A stretch of 64,000 nucleotides of DNA from Durusdinium trenchii (lineage: Eukaryota > Sar > Dinophyceae > Suessiales > Symbiodiniaceae), in assembly GCA_963970005.1 (NCBI GenBank), contig CAXAMN010003570.1, positions 302,954 through 366,953 on the forward strand, read 5' to 3'. Under the pieces are notes generated by a model. The model was not told where the DNA came from. It was given only the letters and a program-made list of their open reading frames with translations, and ran no database searches. Positions 1 to 11,349 of the stretch are shown here, piece after piece (the first letter of the stretch is position 1; each line of letters opens with the position of its first letter). The translations under genes were made by a program, and so were the position numbers.

Positions 1-1157
1 CTTGCCTGCTGCAGGGCATTCAGCATCACCTTGCCAGTGACCAGTTTGACCACAAGCAAAGCACTTGCCATCCTTTTGGCTTGAGCCTGAACCTTTCTTG
101 CCACGACCTTTGCCTCCTTTGAAGCCAGTCGAACCAGGTCCACGAAAACCACGATCTCGCTTGAGGGCATTGATTTGCGACCTCGCTTCACGAAGGGTCA
201 CCAATGCCTCAACTGCACCTTCCACTTGCTCCTCAATGGCTGCAAGGTCATCATCGCCGCATCGCCTTGTGACCCATCAGCCAACTCATCAATCTCTGTC
301 GCAAGGGCCTCAATGGTCTGTTGAAGTCCTTCAAAGCCAGCTAGGCTTTCTGCATCTGCTGCACCACCGTCATCCTCTTCAGCTGGGGGTTCTCCTTCAG
401 CTTCAAAGGCCTCGTTCTCAGCCGTCACCTCGTCGTCATACTCAGTGACGTTGACCGAACCACCAAAGCCTTTTCCGCCACGCCTCCAGGAGGGGGTAGA
501 AGACGATGTAGTCGAAGGGAAACTCCTGCGAAACCTGGACAAAGTAGAAGCCGTCAAAGAAGGAGGTCGTTTAAAGCTCCCATGTCCGCCTTCGCGGTGT
601 TGGCTTCCATGTCCATGGCCAGGTCCAAAATGGACTCTCTTGAAGAGGCGAACTGCCTCTCGTTCGCAGGCTCCATAGTCCTCGGTCTCGACGCCCAGGG
701 TGGTCTCCAACATCTGTCGTTGAAGCTCGGTGAGGGCAAGCTTTTGCTTGAAGAACCATGCCTGCTCGCTGGGGTCCACAGTGATTCCTTCGGCCTTCAT
801 CTCGCCGATCAGGGTCCTGTACCGAAGAGCGAAGTTCGGCACACTTTCACTGCCACCACGACGAAGCTGCAGGTAGTACTTCTCCCGAAGCTCACCCTTG
901 CGGTCTGTCTGTGACCTCCCAACCATGTCATCCCAGGAGGCCAGGATCTTCTGGATTCCGGCGTCGTAGACCGCGGGTGAAATCTCGATCATCTCATCGG
1001 TCTCATCATCCTTCACCTTCTCAGCTGGAGTGTATTCAAGTTCCTTTGGGTCGAACTCCAGCGCACGTAGTTGGCACTTCCTTTCTGCCTCATTGCGAAG
1101 CGGGCAGCCAGGTTGTAGGAAGTGGTCTTCTCTAGGTCGATTGAGTGCAACCACCAT
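1..1157 (-). pseudogene. gag: copia gag polyprotein, frameshifted, partial
   Basis: Gag packages the element RNA into virus-like particles. The main frame (198-1157) has a capsid-like helical stretch (ASWDDMVGRSQTDRKGELRE, then FALRYRTLIGEMKAEGI) followed by an acidic tail. Near base 245 the homologous frame changes. The downstream part reads ALVTLREARSQINALKRDRG, a Gly/Lys-rich linker, then a zinc knuckle CFACGQTGHWQGDAEC just before the edge. The knuckle has C-X2-C-X4-H-X6-C spacing, two residues longer than the usual last interval. The frame change indicates a decayed copy. The family assignment rests on these motifs, not on a search. Confidence 0.75.
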
Positions 1158-1330
1158 TGGACGGACTTCTTGAACTCTCGAAGCGCCTCGCTCCGTCCAT
1201 CCCAGACCGGTATGTAGCTGTCAAAGCCTCGGTCATCCTACTCATCTTCTCCGTCTCCAAGTCCACGTTGAAGTGGCCCGCCACCAGGCAACCTTCTACC
1301 CCTCAAAAGGGAAAGGCTTTACGCCACCAG
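1..1330 (-). mobile_element. Copia-type LTR retrotransposon, 5' part (gag), cut by window edge
   Basis: The minus strand reads as the gag region of a copia-like element that continues past base 1. A long gag frame lies at 198-1157, and a second frame at 1-245 carries a Gly/Lys-rich linker and a zinc knuckle. Protease, integrase and RT would lie to the left of the window. No LTR pair can be recognised here because the other end is outside, so the right boundary is approximate. Confidence 0.75.
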
Positions 1331-1699
1331 GGAAGTCCGTGTCCAGGTCGTCCACGTTGTAGTTCAGACGTAGTCCAGACCACGAAGTCGAAGTTGTCCA
1401 AAGCCAGGCCAGCACGGCCAAGTTGGGCGAAGCAGCCCAACACGCAAGAAGTCGAGGCCAGCAGGCCAAAGCAAAGACCGTCAGCACGTAGAAGACGAAG
1501 TAGCACTAGCGAAGTCCAAACGCAGGGCAGCGCTATGGCACGAGGGTCGACAGCTCCGCTGCCACTGTTAAACAGCGGAGGTTCAAACACACCTAATCTA
1601 AGGGGCCAAGAACACTCGCACACTGTTTGGCTCGAAGCCAGATGCTCAAGGCGCCTGCGGCGACAACAGTGACACATGTCCGAGGGCCATCCATGCTCT

Positions 1700-4600
1700 T
1701 TCACAATTCTGATCTGGCCGCGGGGGTGACTTGCCTCTCCTTCGATCAATCAGATGTTGTTGATGAGTAATTCTCTGTACTTGCATTCAATTACTGCTAG
1801 CCACAGTGTGACGAAAGTAGAAGCTAGAGACCTTCGCTCCGTAAGTCTGTCATTCGCAGGATAGCCTTCTGCAATCTTTTGTACGCGTCGTTCATTTGAC
1901 GATGGATGTCCGGATTGGAACATATGCGGGCCAAACTTTACATAGAGCTGCCCCGAACACCCAAGCTGTATCCGGATGATCACAATTCTTGTTGAGTTAT
2001 CGAATTTGGGCGCACACTTTCATACTTCAGCAGGACGTGGCTTACTGTGCCCACGGCCCACGGCTTCAGTTTGTCTCAGCCTTCACCAAGTGTCCGTGTT
2101 TCATTTACCCTCGGAAAGCTCGTGTCTTTTTGCGGAAGATTGACTGTTAGCCGATGCTCACAGAAGATGCATTTGCCAAAATCCTAAGAAAGATCAGCCT
2201 CTCCCTCACGAGGGTTGTGGCAAAATTCTAACTTATGAGTGCCGTATGTGTCTTCGTGCTGCTTGGGCGCGGGTCAGTTCGTCCTGTCCCTGGTGTGGGT
2301 TAGAATCAGAAGGTGCCAAGGATCACTGCTTCGCCTCCTTCGCTTTTGGATTCATGCTGCGCACTAGACTCAGACAGCAGGTTTGCCAAGCTTCCCACTA
2401 AGTTCGACTCAGTAAAAGACTATCACCGAGTGACACGAGTTGATCTTCTCCTGTTAAAAGTCTTGCACTCAAGGATTGAAGAATGACCATTGAAGTTGTC
2501 AACATCCCACGATCCCTTCTCTTAGCTTTGCGATGAACAGTATTGCACTGGACACTTGCCTAATGGGATCGCAGCCTGGGTAATCTAGCTGCTCATAGGC
2601 AGCTTCAGGACCTTGAAGAACCCGATCCTTTAAGAAATGCCCAAGATGTCTGCCCTTGCATGGAAAGCAATGATCCCATAATTTGGTTTCGAACGTGCCC
2701 AAGCATGCTCCTCCTTTTCAATTTTTCCACTCGGGGTCAAAGCCTCTTGCAGAGTGCTGGGGTGGCTTTGTGCATGGAGTTGATTCTCAGTTTCTGCTTC
2801 CTCAGGGCTTCCTTCCCCTCTGTTGTAGGAAAGGATGAGCTTGCCCTCATCCATGCAGCCATTCACGCACATGGCCATGACTACAATTTGAATGAATGCG
2901 GCTCAAAAGAATCAAGCCGTTTGTTGTGTATTGTGCGCCATTCATCGCATTCCTCCCGCATCAGTGTTTTGCATAAGCAGCACTTGCATCTTTGGTCATG
3001 TCATGTCAACCTGAGTTTTGTGGACAGCAAAGGTTGCACCATCGGCTCGCAAGGACCAAACGCATGTCAATCCATCTTCACACGCTTGGCTGCCTCAGGA
3101 CCTGCGGACTGCCTGCTGTCAACTCGCACGCGTGCACATCGATTGAATTAGTGCGTTGTTTCGCCATCTAGTACGCGGCCCCTTCCCCACCACTTGTGCT
3201 AGAGGGCAATATAAAATGGCTAGCATAGAAGTGGGTAGACTTTGTCTTGAAAGACATACGTTCACAATCGTGCCACCCAAGCGCACGTTGCCCGAATGGC
3301 CATGTTGCACATCCAAGCCAAAAACATCTCTGAGGATCTCTCGATTGTGGTGGCCTCATCCGACGCAATCTACGTAGTCTAGCTACCCTAGTCATTGCAT
3401 ATTAGTCTTGGAACCTTAGAACTGGTGTTGCTCTCCAAAGATATGTTTCAGATTCTTCGTTTGCTTCTGCACCGCCATTGCTGAGGACCCAGGCCACCGG
3501 TGACATAGAGCTGACCTCCTTGACGAACGTATTCGTAAAGGACCCGCTCCGCGCCATTCCAAAACTTCATTGCAACCTTTGGAATGATTGCCTTGGCGGG
3601 CATTAAATGGTGATGCTGTGACCATGTCCGGGAGACAAGCAAATTGACCGTAGATGTCCCCAAAATTACTGTAAACACTGTTTGATCAGCCAGGGCACGC
3701 AAGGTGTATCCTTTGCCCCTTTTCGCAATCCACCCAAAAAGCTGCTTCTGGAGTCTGCTGTGACCACGTCAATGTGTCCTCCACGTAGGTCGACTTGAAA
3801 GTTCAAGTTGGACTGGCCTGCAAAACTGGCTGTGGCGACCGAAGCGAAACAAGTTCTCGCCCGCTCTGATGGACTGTCATGAACTCTCACAAGTCTCACA
3901 ACTTTTCCCACGCCTGGCTCAAGGACAACAGGGTCGTTCAGTTCCAGGCATTTTGGCCTGCAGCATTTTGGCAGGCTAGACTCAGCCAAAGGCAGTTCTG
4001 GCCGTTCTGTTTGTATCTGTTCTCCGTGTCATGCTAGCAGAAGCAGCCATCACGACTTTAGCATCCGTGGACGCCAAGGACAAAGTCGCACCATGTCATG
4101 TCACATCTTCGTTTGCAAGAAAACACAACAAATGACATTGACATCTTTTGAGCGGCCTGGAAGGTTCATCGAAACTTCCGCACGGAATGGGATGCGATAC
4201 TGATGCAAGGCTTTCATGGGACGTGATGTGCTCGTTTCTGACCTTCCATTCAAGACGACTCACTATTCCCAGACTCACGCCCAATCCGCATAACAAAATG
4301 TGATAACCCCCAAAGCAAAAAAAGACAATTGGAAATGTGGTGTCTGTAGGACTTGGAGAAGGATATAAGGAATGTAGGAATTGGGGAAGGATCTAAAACA
4401 ATTTGGAAATTCTAGAAACTGCGCAGTTTTTTGATCTGTTTACTGTTCTGTTTCTAACCACATAGTTCAAGGCGTTGATTTGCAAACGCAGGGCCTCCCT
4501 GACAAACGGCCTACAAGGCACCAAAACCACCAGAAACAGTTGAAACAGGCAAAGAATATCTATATACGCAGTGAGAGAAAGCCTTGGCGCACGCAAACAA

Positions 4601-4942
4601 AAACGACGCAAGGCCCCCATGAACAGAATGAACTGCATGCATACAAGGATGATGCAAATCGCCCTGTAAAGAGCATGAGGCAAGCAACATGACCTGAGGC
4701 TGTCAACAATCCAAGAGAATGCTGAAAGAGATCAGCTGAACCACGAGGCTAGTAAAACCAAACAAGAGGTGAAAAGGATTTCAAGGAACAGCGTGCGCAG
4801 CGGTCACCAAAATGCATTCTAACCAGTAGACCCAAGAAACTGAGAACTGAGAACTTTCACAACGCTTCTCAATCTTTTCCGAACCTTCCATTCACCTGTT
4901 GAATACACTTACTGCCTGAGAAAGTTTTGAAGGTTTTGTTCA
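1700..4942. other. Stretch without recognisable gene
   Basis: Only short overlapping reading frames on both strands are present, with no recognisable domain, apart from the small cysteine-rich frame at 2144-2401. Composition is mixed and no tandem repeat stands out. It could be intergenic DNA or intron. Confidence 0.4.
2144..2401 (+). other. Cysteine-rich open frame without start codon, possible exon
   Basis: A frame that is open between a TGA at 2141 and a TAA at 2399 encodes about 85 residues with clustered cysteines: CIC, GCG, ECRMC and SSCPWCG. The last two resemble paired CXXC knuckles of a zinc-binding fold. There is no ATG at its head, so it would have to be an internal exon or a relic. 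No family is recognised. The paired CXXC spacing is the only reason to list it. Confidence 0.25.
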
Positions 4943-5233
4943 TCAAAAACATGCATAATTACAATAAAAAGGCTCTGCTTTATCATGGATTTGAGGCCAC
5001 ACAGTTTCTAAGACCCGAAGCGGATGTTCACACAATACATTCGCAGCAAAAATGACATCCCAAGCCGAATTGAGGGCATCAAGAGCCTTTTCTGGTTGGT
5101 AAATAATGTTGTTATGTTCATCGAGCACAACATTTGGAGGCTCATCTTGGGCACGGTTCTTCAAGTGGTGGTACTCCGGGGAAAAACAACATAGACCGTA
5201 ACTCAATTTCAAGTGCGCTTTAACATGGACCAC
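4943..5233 (-). pseudogene. LINE pre-RT segment, truncated before the RT core
   Basis: The frame reads YHHLKNRAQDEPPNVVLDE, then NNIIYQPEKALDAL and SAWDVIFAANVLCEHPLRVL. This resembles the region just N-terminal to the reverse transcriptase in dinoflagellate LINE polyproteins (inference from memory). It continues the element beyond the 5.22-5.93 kb repeat block, which therefore sits inside it. The sequence stops at 4943 and no palm motifs follow, so the element is truncated at its 3' end. Confidence 0.55.
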
Positions 5234-5930
5234 TGGAAACGGTGACTTCCTGGGGAAACGGTATTAGCGCCTTTTTGGGTAATTTCTGGACCCTCACTAA
5301 CATGGACCGTTCCCGCTCTCAGTCTATGATCGATTTTGACACTAAGATGGACCAACTGCACTCTGACTATAAACTGAACGCAAGCTAACATAGACCGCGC
5401 CGGTAGAGATCAACATGGCCCGGTGGCGGCTAACATGGACCATGTCACATACCTGTAGGGGCCTCCTGAACATGGTCTACGTTAGTCTCAACCGAAGTAC
5501 TGCAGGTGCAAAACTATTTTAGCACGGTGGGGGCCAACATGGCACACTGGAAACGGCGCATTCCTGGGACATATAAGATCTACTCTCAGTCCACGGTCCA
5601 ACCTGACACTAAGTTTTCCAGATATTGAGTGAGGCATGTGGCTAACATAGACCACTTCCAATTTTAGTCCCTGGTCCACACTGACACAAACTTTCCACAA
5701 ACCTGAGTCAGGCGTGTGGCTAACATAGACCACTTCCACTCTCAGTCCCTGGTCCACACACTGACACAAACTTTCCACAAACCTGAGTCAAGCGTGTGGC
5801 TAACATAGACCACTTCCACTCTCACACTGACACAAACTTTCCACAAACCTGGAAGTGGTCTATGTTAGCCACACGCCTGACTCAGGTTTCTGGAAAGTTT
5901 GTGTCAGCGTGGAAGGGCTGCAGTAGATTC
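5222..5930. repeat. 78-80 bp tandem repeat ending in an inverted copy
   Basis: The unit GCTAACATAGACCACTTCC plus about 60 bp starts at 5641, 5719 and 5799 (periods 78 and 80), with degenerate copies to the left that share TAACATGGACC. At 5851-5912 the unit appears inverted: it matches the reverse complement of 5676-5737 at 60 of 62 positions by my count. The block interrupts the LINE between its linker and its pre-RT segment. It could fold into a large hairpin. Confidence 0.8.
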
Positions 5931-6018
5931 AGCCCAACGTCTCGCAAGAAAAACTTCAGCCAAGGTAGCTTGGTTAGGGCAGTGCCAAACGAATGGTGCC
6001 TTGTGTAGAAGGAGTCCC

Positions 6019-6408
6019 TTAAACGCATGGTAGGCCGTGTGTTTGGTAATGAAAAAATCCTGTGGGCTCCCTTGTGAGTCGACAGAATAGTTCATTCAAC
6101 CGGCCAAGCAGCTTGCGCAGCGAGGTTGACTTCTTCGTGGCAGCGCAAAAGTTTTGGCGCTGCTTCGGGGCAACCCTCTTGGGAACGAAGGTGGGTTCCT
6201 TACCTCTGGTTTTAGGCCCGTCTTTCCAACGAGCTCCGGTCTGGACCAAGAGAGTGAAAGAGAAAATCATTAACAATGGACCACTTGGTTTCACCGTCGG
6301 AAGCGGAAAACTAACTATCCTGGAACTCACGCCAGCCGGAAATTGAATCGGGTCCCACTGAGCTTTGTCAAGCGAGGCTGGATCAAAGGGGGCACTCTTG
6401 AGGCGCAC
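6019..6408 (-). pseudogene. LINE linker downstream of endonuclease
   Basis: This 129-codon frame continues the element after the endonuclease (LKSAPFDPASLDKAQWDP, then a Lys/Arg-rich tail). It ends about 90 bp before the inverted repeat block. No domain is recognised. Its place between endonuclease and pre-RT segment supports the assignment. Confidence 0.45.
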
Positions 6409-6457
6409 AAAACCGAACTGTTCGATTGTAGCCCAACGAAAGGTAAGTTTGAGGGGC

Positions 6458-7214
6458 CTATGCTGGCGATCTACTCAGCGGTTTCAACAAAAGAACAGCG
6501 TCAATTGAAGAGGAAGCATCATCAGCACCCGAAAAAAACCCATCACGGGAAAATGTGATTGGTCTAGTAGAGAACCCGTTCTCATCAACAGTGGCGACAG
6601 GGTCGCGCCAGTTCTGGAAAGCAAGGCGGCTGGCGATTGACGGGTAACTTGCAGGGTCAGCCTGAAAATCGCCCGCAAGTATTGGACTTTGGCCGAACTG
6701 TGCGATGAAATCAAAAAGATCTGCGAATAATAAACCATCATTCTTTGCATGGACAGCCGGGTCTTGTGAAGCGCCAGTGGTGGCGTAAACACAAACAATC
6801 AAGGCACGACATTTGGGTGTGACTTGAACCCATGCAGCATTCAATCTCTGAGTACGGTACAAACCAACATAACAACCCGTGTGGTCAATGGTCGGGTCGA
6901 ATGGTTGGATGACGGGCTCACTAGCAAAAATGGCAGTACCACCCCAGGCCCCAGGGGGTAATAGCACCAGAGTTGCGCCATTGCGGGTCGCTAGTTGTGA
7001 GTCTTTGTCCAAGAGCTTTAATGGCAAGGGTGTTGGATGAAAGGTTCGCCTTACCAACGCGGGTCTCCTGAAGGCAACAAACATCAGCTCCCCATGATTT
7101 CCAAATAGAATTTGTACGCATGGAACCAACATTTGCGGACCAAATGGACATGGTGACATTGACCACGCTGAAGGAACTCCCTGCCAAGTAGGGTGGAGTG
7201 CCCACTTGCTTCAA
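6458..7214 (-). pseudogene. APE-type endonuclease domain of LINE, frameshifted
   Basis: The domain nicks target DNA so that reverse transcription can be primed. The N-terminal frame (6921-7214) gives MSIWSANVGS and DVCCLQETRV, with the metal-binding Glu in LQET. After a frame change near 7.0 kb the frame at 6458-7159 continues with PPGAWGGTAIFAS, VCVYATTGAS, PILAGDFQADP (the GDFN position) and SSIDAVLL (the SxID position). Motif order and spacing fit the endonuclease/exonuclease/phosphatase fold. The frameshift makes it a pseudogene. It lies between the unrecognised segment and the linker to the RT. Confidence 0.8.
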
Positions 7215-8291
7215 GCAGCGTTGAGCGCAGTGGTTGCGGAGCCTTGACGATTCATTGCAACATGGTATCGCCTTTGGGTGCGCCTGGGCGCTGAGTGACC
7301 CCTATAGCCACAGAGGACGATGGAGGCGTCCGGAACAGTGACAAATTGTGAAAGCAGGTCCCTGAAGCCTGAAGGAGGCAATGGGGGAATCCTTGATCTT
7401 CTCATAGTCACTCTTGGCGCACAGCCGTGAGTCAACCTCGAGGACAAGCTCACAGATGGCTTGGGTGGTGATCTTGCACTTGGGCTCAGGCAACTTATAG
7501 TGAGGCGCTTGTAAGAGATCTTTGCGGTCTCATCGTGCGTCGCGACTTCGTAAGGTCTTCAAGCTTGGCTGCAAGATGTGGTAGATGCATCTGGTCAGTA
7601 ACTCAGAGGAGGATCGCAAGGTCCTGGGAGCCCCAGCATGCTTGGACACTTCTGAGATGAAGGACTTGGTCAGGAGGACAACGCCGCCTCGGTGCGGCCC
7701 AAGCTGAAGGCGGCGCGTCTGGATCGTGGGCTTGCCGTCAGACCCCAAAAAGCGCTGGTCGAGGCACCTTCCGCACCCAAGGGTCATTGTCGCGCGACAA
7801 CGAGTCACGTCCTTGGGGCCGCACTAACGGCACCGGCCGGATGCGGCGTCAGTGGGTCTGCATGGGTTGATTCCAGGCTGAGTCTCAACATCCATGCTGT
7901 CAATGGCTCCTGCAGCGCAGTACGTGCCAGCAAATCTGTTGCCCTTGACTCGAAGGAGATACTAATCGCGAATGTTGGCGGCAAATGACAAAGTCTGGCC
8001 TTCCGCTCGCACCCAAACCCTCCTGGCCTCTTGGCGGACCCGCTGGATGAGGGGACCATGTTGACCATTGGAGAGGTCGAGTGGTGGAGGCGCGTTCAGA
8101 CCGAGGCGGTAGAAGATGTTGGCAAGCAAATGGTAACCACATAACTCTCGGGGCATCGTTTGGTCTACAAAATCCACCGCTATTCGATTGTGGTCATTGC
8201 TAATCTGAGTCGTCAGGATTTTGAATGAGAGGGCCATAACTTCCTTGCTGGCGCACTGGGACAGAAGCAATGAACGCCGAATCACAGCCAC
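7211..8291 (-). pseudogene. LINE polyprotein segment, unrecognised
   Basis: Several minus frames (7962-8291, 7530-7808, 7211-7493) lie between the DHW region and the endonuclease in the same orientation. The frame at 7962-8291 (ELCGYHLLANIFYRLGLNAP) looks protein-like, but I recognise no domain. Frame changes occur at about 7.95, 7.5 and 7.3 kb. It is assigned to the element only by position and orientation. Confidence 0.35.
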
Positions 8292-8534
8292 GCAAATAGC
8301 ACTCGAAATGGAGCCAATGATTGTTGTGGAGGATGAACCAGATCACATGACAATGAGTGTATCCATATAAACCGGCGTGAGGGAGTTGATCATGTGGTCA
8401 GATTCCACACTCCAAATCCGCAGAAGAGTGTTGCAGGCAGAATGACACGCGCTGCTTCCAGCGTAGAAGTCCATCTCATCAGTCGGCAGAGCCGAGGATA
8501 AAGGTGGCAACCTCACTGGGAAAGCCGAGGTAGA

Positions 8535-9587
8535 TCAAGAACTTGGAGCGGAGCTTTGCAGCAAGCTGGACAAGCGAAAGTGGTGCATTGTACGTCTGCC
8601 AGCCTTCAAGTGGGCATTCCAGTGTGAGATGGATGATGTCACGGAATGGTCAGCTACGCCGTGGAAAGCCTCGACCTGGAATTCGTCTTTAAGGTCGAAA
8701 CGCTGCACCCAGCGTTGGACAAGCCTCCATCCGCAAAGGTGTGGCAAGTGAGTATCACGCTCATTGGACGTGGTGAGGCGACGCGGCGCAATGTCCAAAA
8801 GCCTGGGCACGATGAAGGTGGCTGGTGTACGCAGGTGAGGTGGCATCTGCACAAACGTAAGGCGCACGTTGTCATCTCAGATCTGAAGATCTCTATGGCA
8901 GCCCAGTGGTCGTCGACGAGCACACAAAGGACGTTTGTCGTGTTGTTGAAGAGCATGATCTCTCCGAATGGAGACAGGGTAAGCTCCCCGTCCCTTCCAA
9001 GTTGGTTCCAGTAAACAGGGGCAGTGAAGCGGACATGATCTTGGATGAACATAAGATTCTACGCGATGCTCCAAACCTCGTCTGCGGCAATCCACCCGTG
9101 AGTGGCGCACATAAACTCGGTCCTTGCCTGGAAGTCCGCCCCAGCATTGAGCGGGTGTAGCACCTGATGCAAGGTGGTGTCCTCCTGCGCAAATGTCAGA
9201 GCTACGTTGGAGGTGGATGATGATAGTGCCTCGGTGGAGAGCTTCATCGCGCTGCGCCACGGGGATGCCAGTGATTTGCTGAACCTCGAAGATGGTTCCA
9301 GTCAAGGCGAAGGTCGGCAAAGAGCTCCATGGCGCTGTGACGACAGCATGAAGGATGTCATAGTGGGGAGGCGCAGTGCCAGCAACAGCGCAGACTTGGT
9401 CATTTTCTGGCAGTCGAAAGACATGAATGATCCTTGCTGTGTAGTTGGCTTGGCCACTGATCGTCAAAGGCAGTGGAAGTTGCAACTCTCCCACTGGGAG
9501 CGAGACCACGAATGCTAGAAAGCAAAACCTCGTAGTTCGAAGGACTGCAAAGCACAGAGACAGACCCTGGTAGCTTGCGTAGTGCAA
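8535..9587 (-). pseudogene. LINE polyprotein middle region with DHW motif
   Basis: The frame at 8654-9052 reads FTAPVYWNQLGRDGELTL and then CVLVDDHWAAIEI. A hydrophobic strand ending in D/N-HW recurs in dinoflagellate LINE polyproteins (from memory), but its function is not known to me. The partly overlapping frame at 8877-9587 carries other pieces (GTIFEVQQITGIPVAQRDE). Frame changes separate it from the methyltransferase-like part upstream and the endonuclease downstream. A cysteine-protease-like fold is conceivable, but no catalytic set can be assembled. Confidence 0.4.
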
Positions 9588-9954
9588 GATGTGAACAATG
9601 TGCCCTGCATTTGACCGCTCAAACTCAATCGCTTGGAGACTCCCAAACGCGGCAATGCTCCAAAGTTCTCAAGGCATCCAGGCGCTTGCAAGAAGATTGG
9701 CTGTTGCACTGGGCCAGGCATGGCGATGGTAGGCGAAGTTCCATCATAGTTGACAGTGAACTGCGCCGGCGCCAAGCTGACAATCCCGCACACAAAGATT
9801 CGACTCTTTAGCAATGGCTGCGAGCTCACGTACTGTATAATGGAAAGTCCACGAATGCATAAGTCGGAACGCATTGAGCAGGACCATGTCGATGACACAC
9901 TCGGATTTGGCGCGAAGATCAACTCCAGCATGGTGAGGAGGGGAGAATCGGAGA

Positions 9955-11109
9955 TTAGTCGAAAGCCATTTGTGCGCACAGCTGATGGGACAAAGACGGA
10001 CAAAGGGTCCTTGTTCGAACAGATGCTCCCACGCATTTCGCATAATGGCTATTAACACGGCTTGCAAGACCTGCATTGGCACGAGAGTTCACACCGACTT
10101 TGGCTCGTTTCGCTGTTGGCAGGAATTGTGGGTCGTTATATACTGCAGCTTCTGAGGCGCTCAACCCAACTTGGTCAGTCCACACCGTGGGAAGGTGGAA
10201 ATGGCACCTAGCATCAGACCAAGGCACACGTGGCGCGATCGAGCACTCTGCAGGAATGTCAGCTCGGACCCACACACAGACACACACAGCCAGCAAGAGC
10301 GATAGTGGTGCGACAACTCGTGACATGGGACGACCTGTGTCCAGAGGGTCATATACCCAAACACGCAAGCAAGGCTTTGTACAAGCGGGTAGCGCGGGCG
10401 TGCTTTGATTGCATCAACACACTGTGCACGCGCAAGAACTTGGCAAAGGGCATCAATAGAACTCCATCCATTGAGGTCCAAAAGTCCTCCTGCCTTTCTT
10501 TCCTCCCTTGACCACGATTGGCATGGCGAGGAGAGTGAACATAGGAGATTCAATTGACTGCGGCGCGCGAATGGCAATGTACGATCAGCGACATCCCCGA
10601 GCACTCCCAGTTTTGCAGCAGGGTTCCAGGGCCCTCGTGTTGTTTGAGCCGGCATTTCAACACCTGCACGTCATGCTTGACGCTGCGCAAATCCGTAATC
10701 ACTTCACAATTGTCCACAAAAATGTGGCGGCCTGGGGAGAAACCAACTCCAGCGTTAGGGATCCACTCAACAGCTTGGTTCCAACCCCCAAAGGCTCCAC
10801 AATACAAATGAGTACAGCCCCAGCCAAAGTTGCAATCCAGCTCTGGCCGAAAATGAACAGTGGAGTCAATACTGAAATTGAAATTGTAGACGCTCATTTT
10901 TGGTGGCACGAGTAAGGGAACCATGCACTCCAGCGGCGATCGAAATGGAGCGAGGTGCGAGGTGTGGCATCGTGACCCACGCAGAGACAGGAAGGTCCGT
11001 CAAAGCTGAACCCAGATCCAGGGCGGAAGGCAAAGGGCTTCACCTCAATCCCATCACCAACACATTGCAAGGCTTCCAACAATGTAGGCTGCTCCCAGTC
11101 AGCAAGCAA
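9955..11109 (-). pseudogene. C5 cytosine methyltransferase-like domain of LINE polyprotein, broken
   Basis: In the frame at 10550-10924, the stretch THLYCGAFGGWNQAVEW (about 10769-10813) resembles motif I (AdoMet-binding, FxGxGG type) of C5 DNA methyltransferases, followed by IFVDNCEVITDL where the acidic end of beta-2 would lie. After a frame change, the frame at 10161-10655 gives LSSPCQSWSREE and then AGGLLDLNGW, resembling catalytic motif IV (PCQ with the nucleophile Cys). A further frame (9955-10368) resembles a target-recognition region (PLDTGRPMSRV). No ENV motif VI is seen. At least three frames are used, so the domain is not functional here. The family call is inferred from spaced motifs. 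Confidence 0.55.
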
Positions 11110-11349
11110 TGATCAAAACTTCTGCCTTGTTAAGCCTTGCAGAACATGGTCAGCAAGGTCCACCACAGCTGCCACAGACATGGCTCGACAAGCGCGATCG
11201 GGTCCAGAGAGCGCCCCAACACAAGAACCGGGAAGAGCACGCGGGCGCTCCCTTATCGGAGAAGCGTCCGCTCAACATCCACGGGCGCACGGGCCCACGA
11301 GCCCACGGCCACGGGCTTGCTCACGGGCCCACGCCCACACACAGAAGGA

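Larger units (their letters stand above)
4943..11109 (-). mobile_element. LINE-like non-LTR retrotransposon remnant with methyltransferase-like and APE-type endonuclease regions
   Basis: Minus-strand fragments in changing frames follow one order from right to left: C5-methyltransferase-like motifs (about 10.9-10.4 kb), a long region with a VLVDDHW motif (9.0-8.7 kb), an unrecognised stretch (8.3-7.3 kb), an endonuclease/exonuclease/phosphatase domain (7.2-6.46 kb), a linker (6.4-6.0 kb), and, after an inserted repeat block (5.22-5.93 kb), the pre-RT segment (5.23-4.94 kb). The RT itself is absent, so the copy is 3' truncated. More than six frame changes show it is dead. This large architecture resembles dinoflagellate LINE polyproteins; that comparison is from memory. 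Confidence 0.7.

Noticed and set aside
61..100. Spliced-leader-like CCTTTTGGCTTGAG near the left edge
   Set aside because: It differs from the leader at several positions and is explained as coding sequence just upstream of the gag zinc knuckle.
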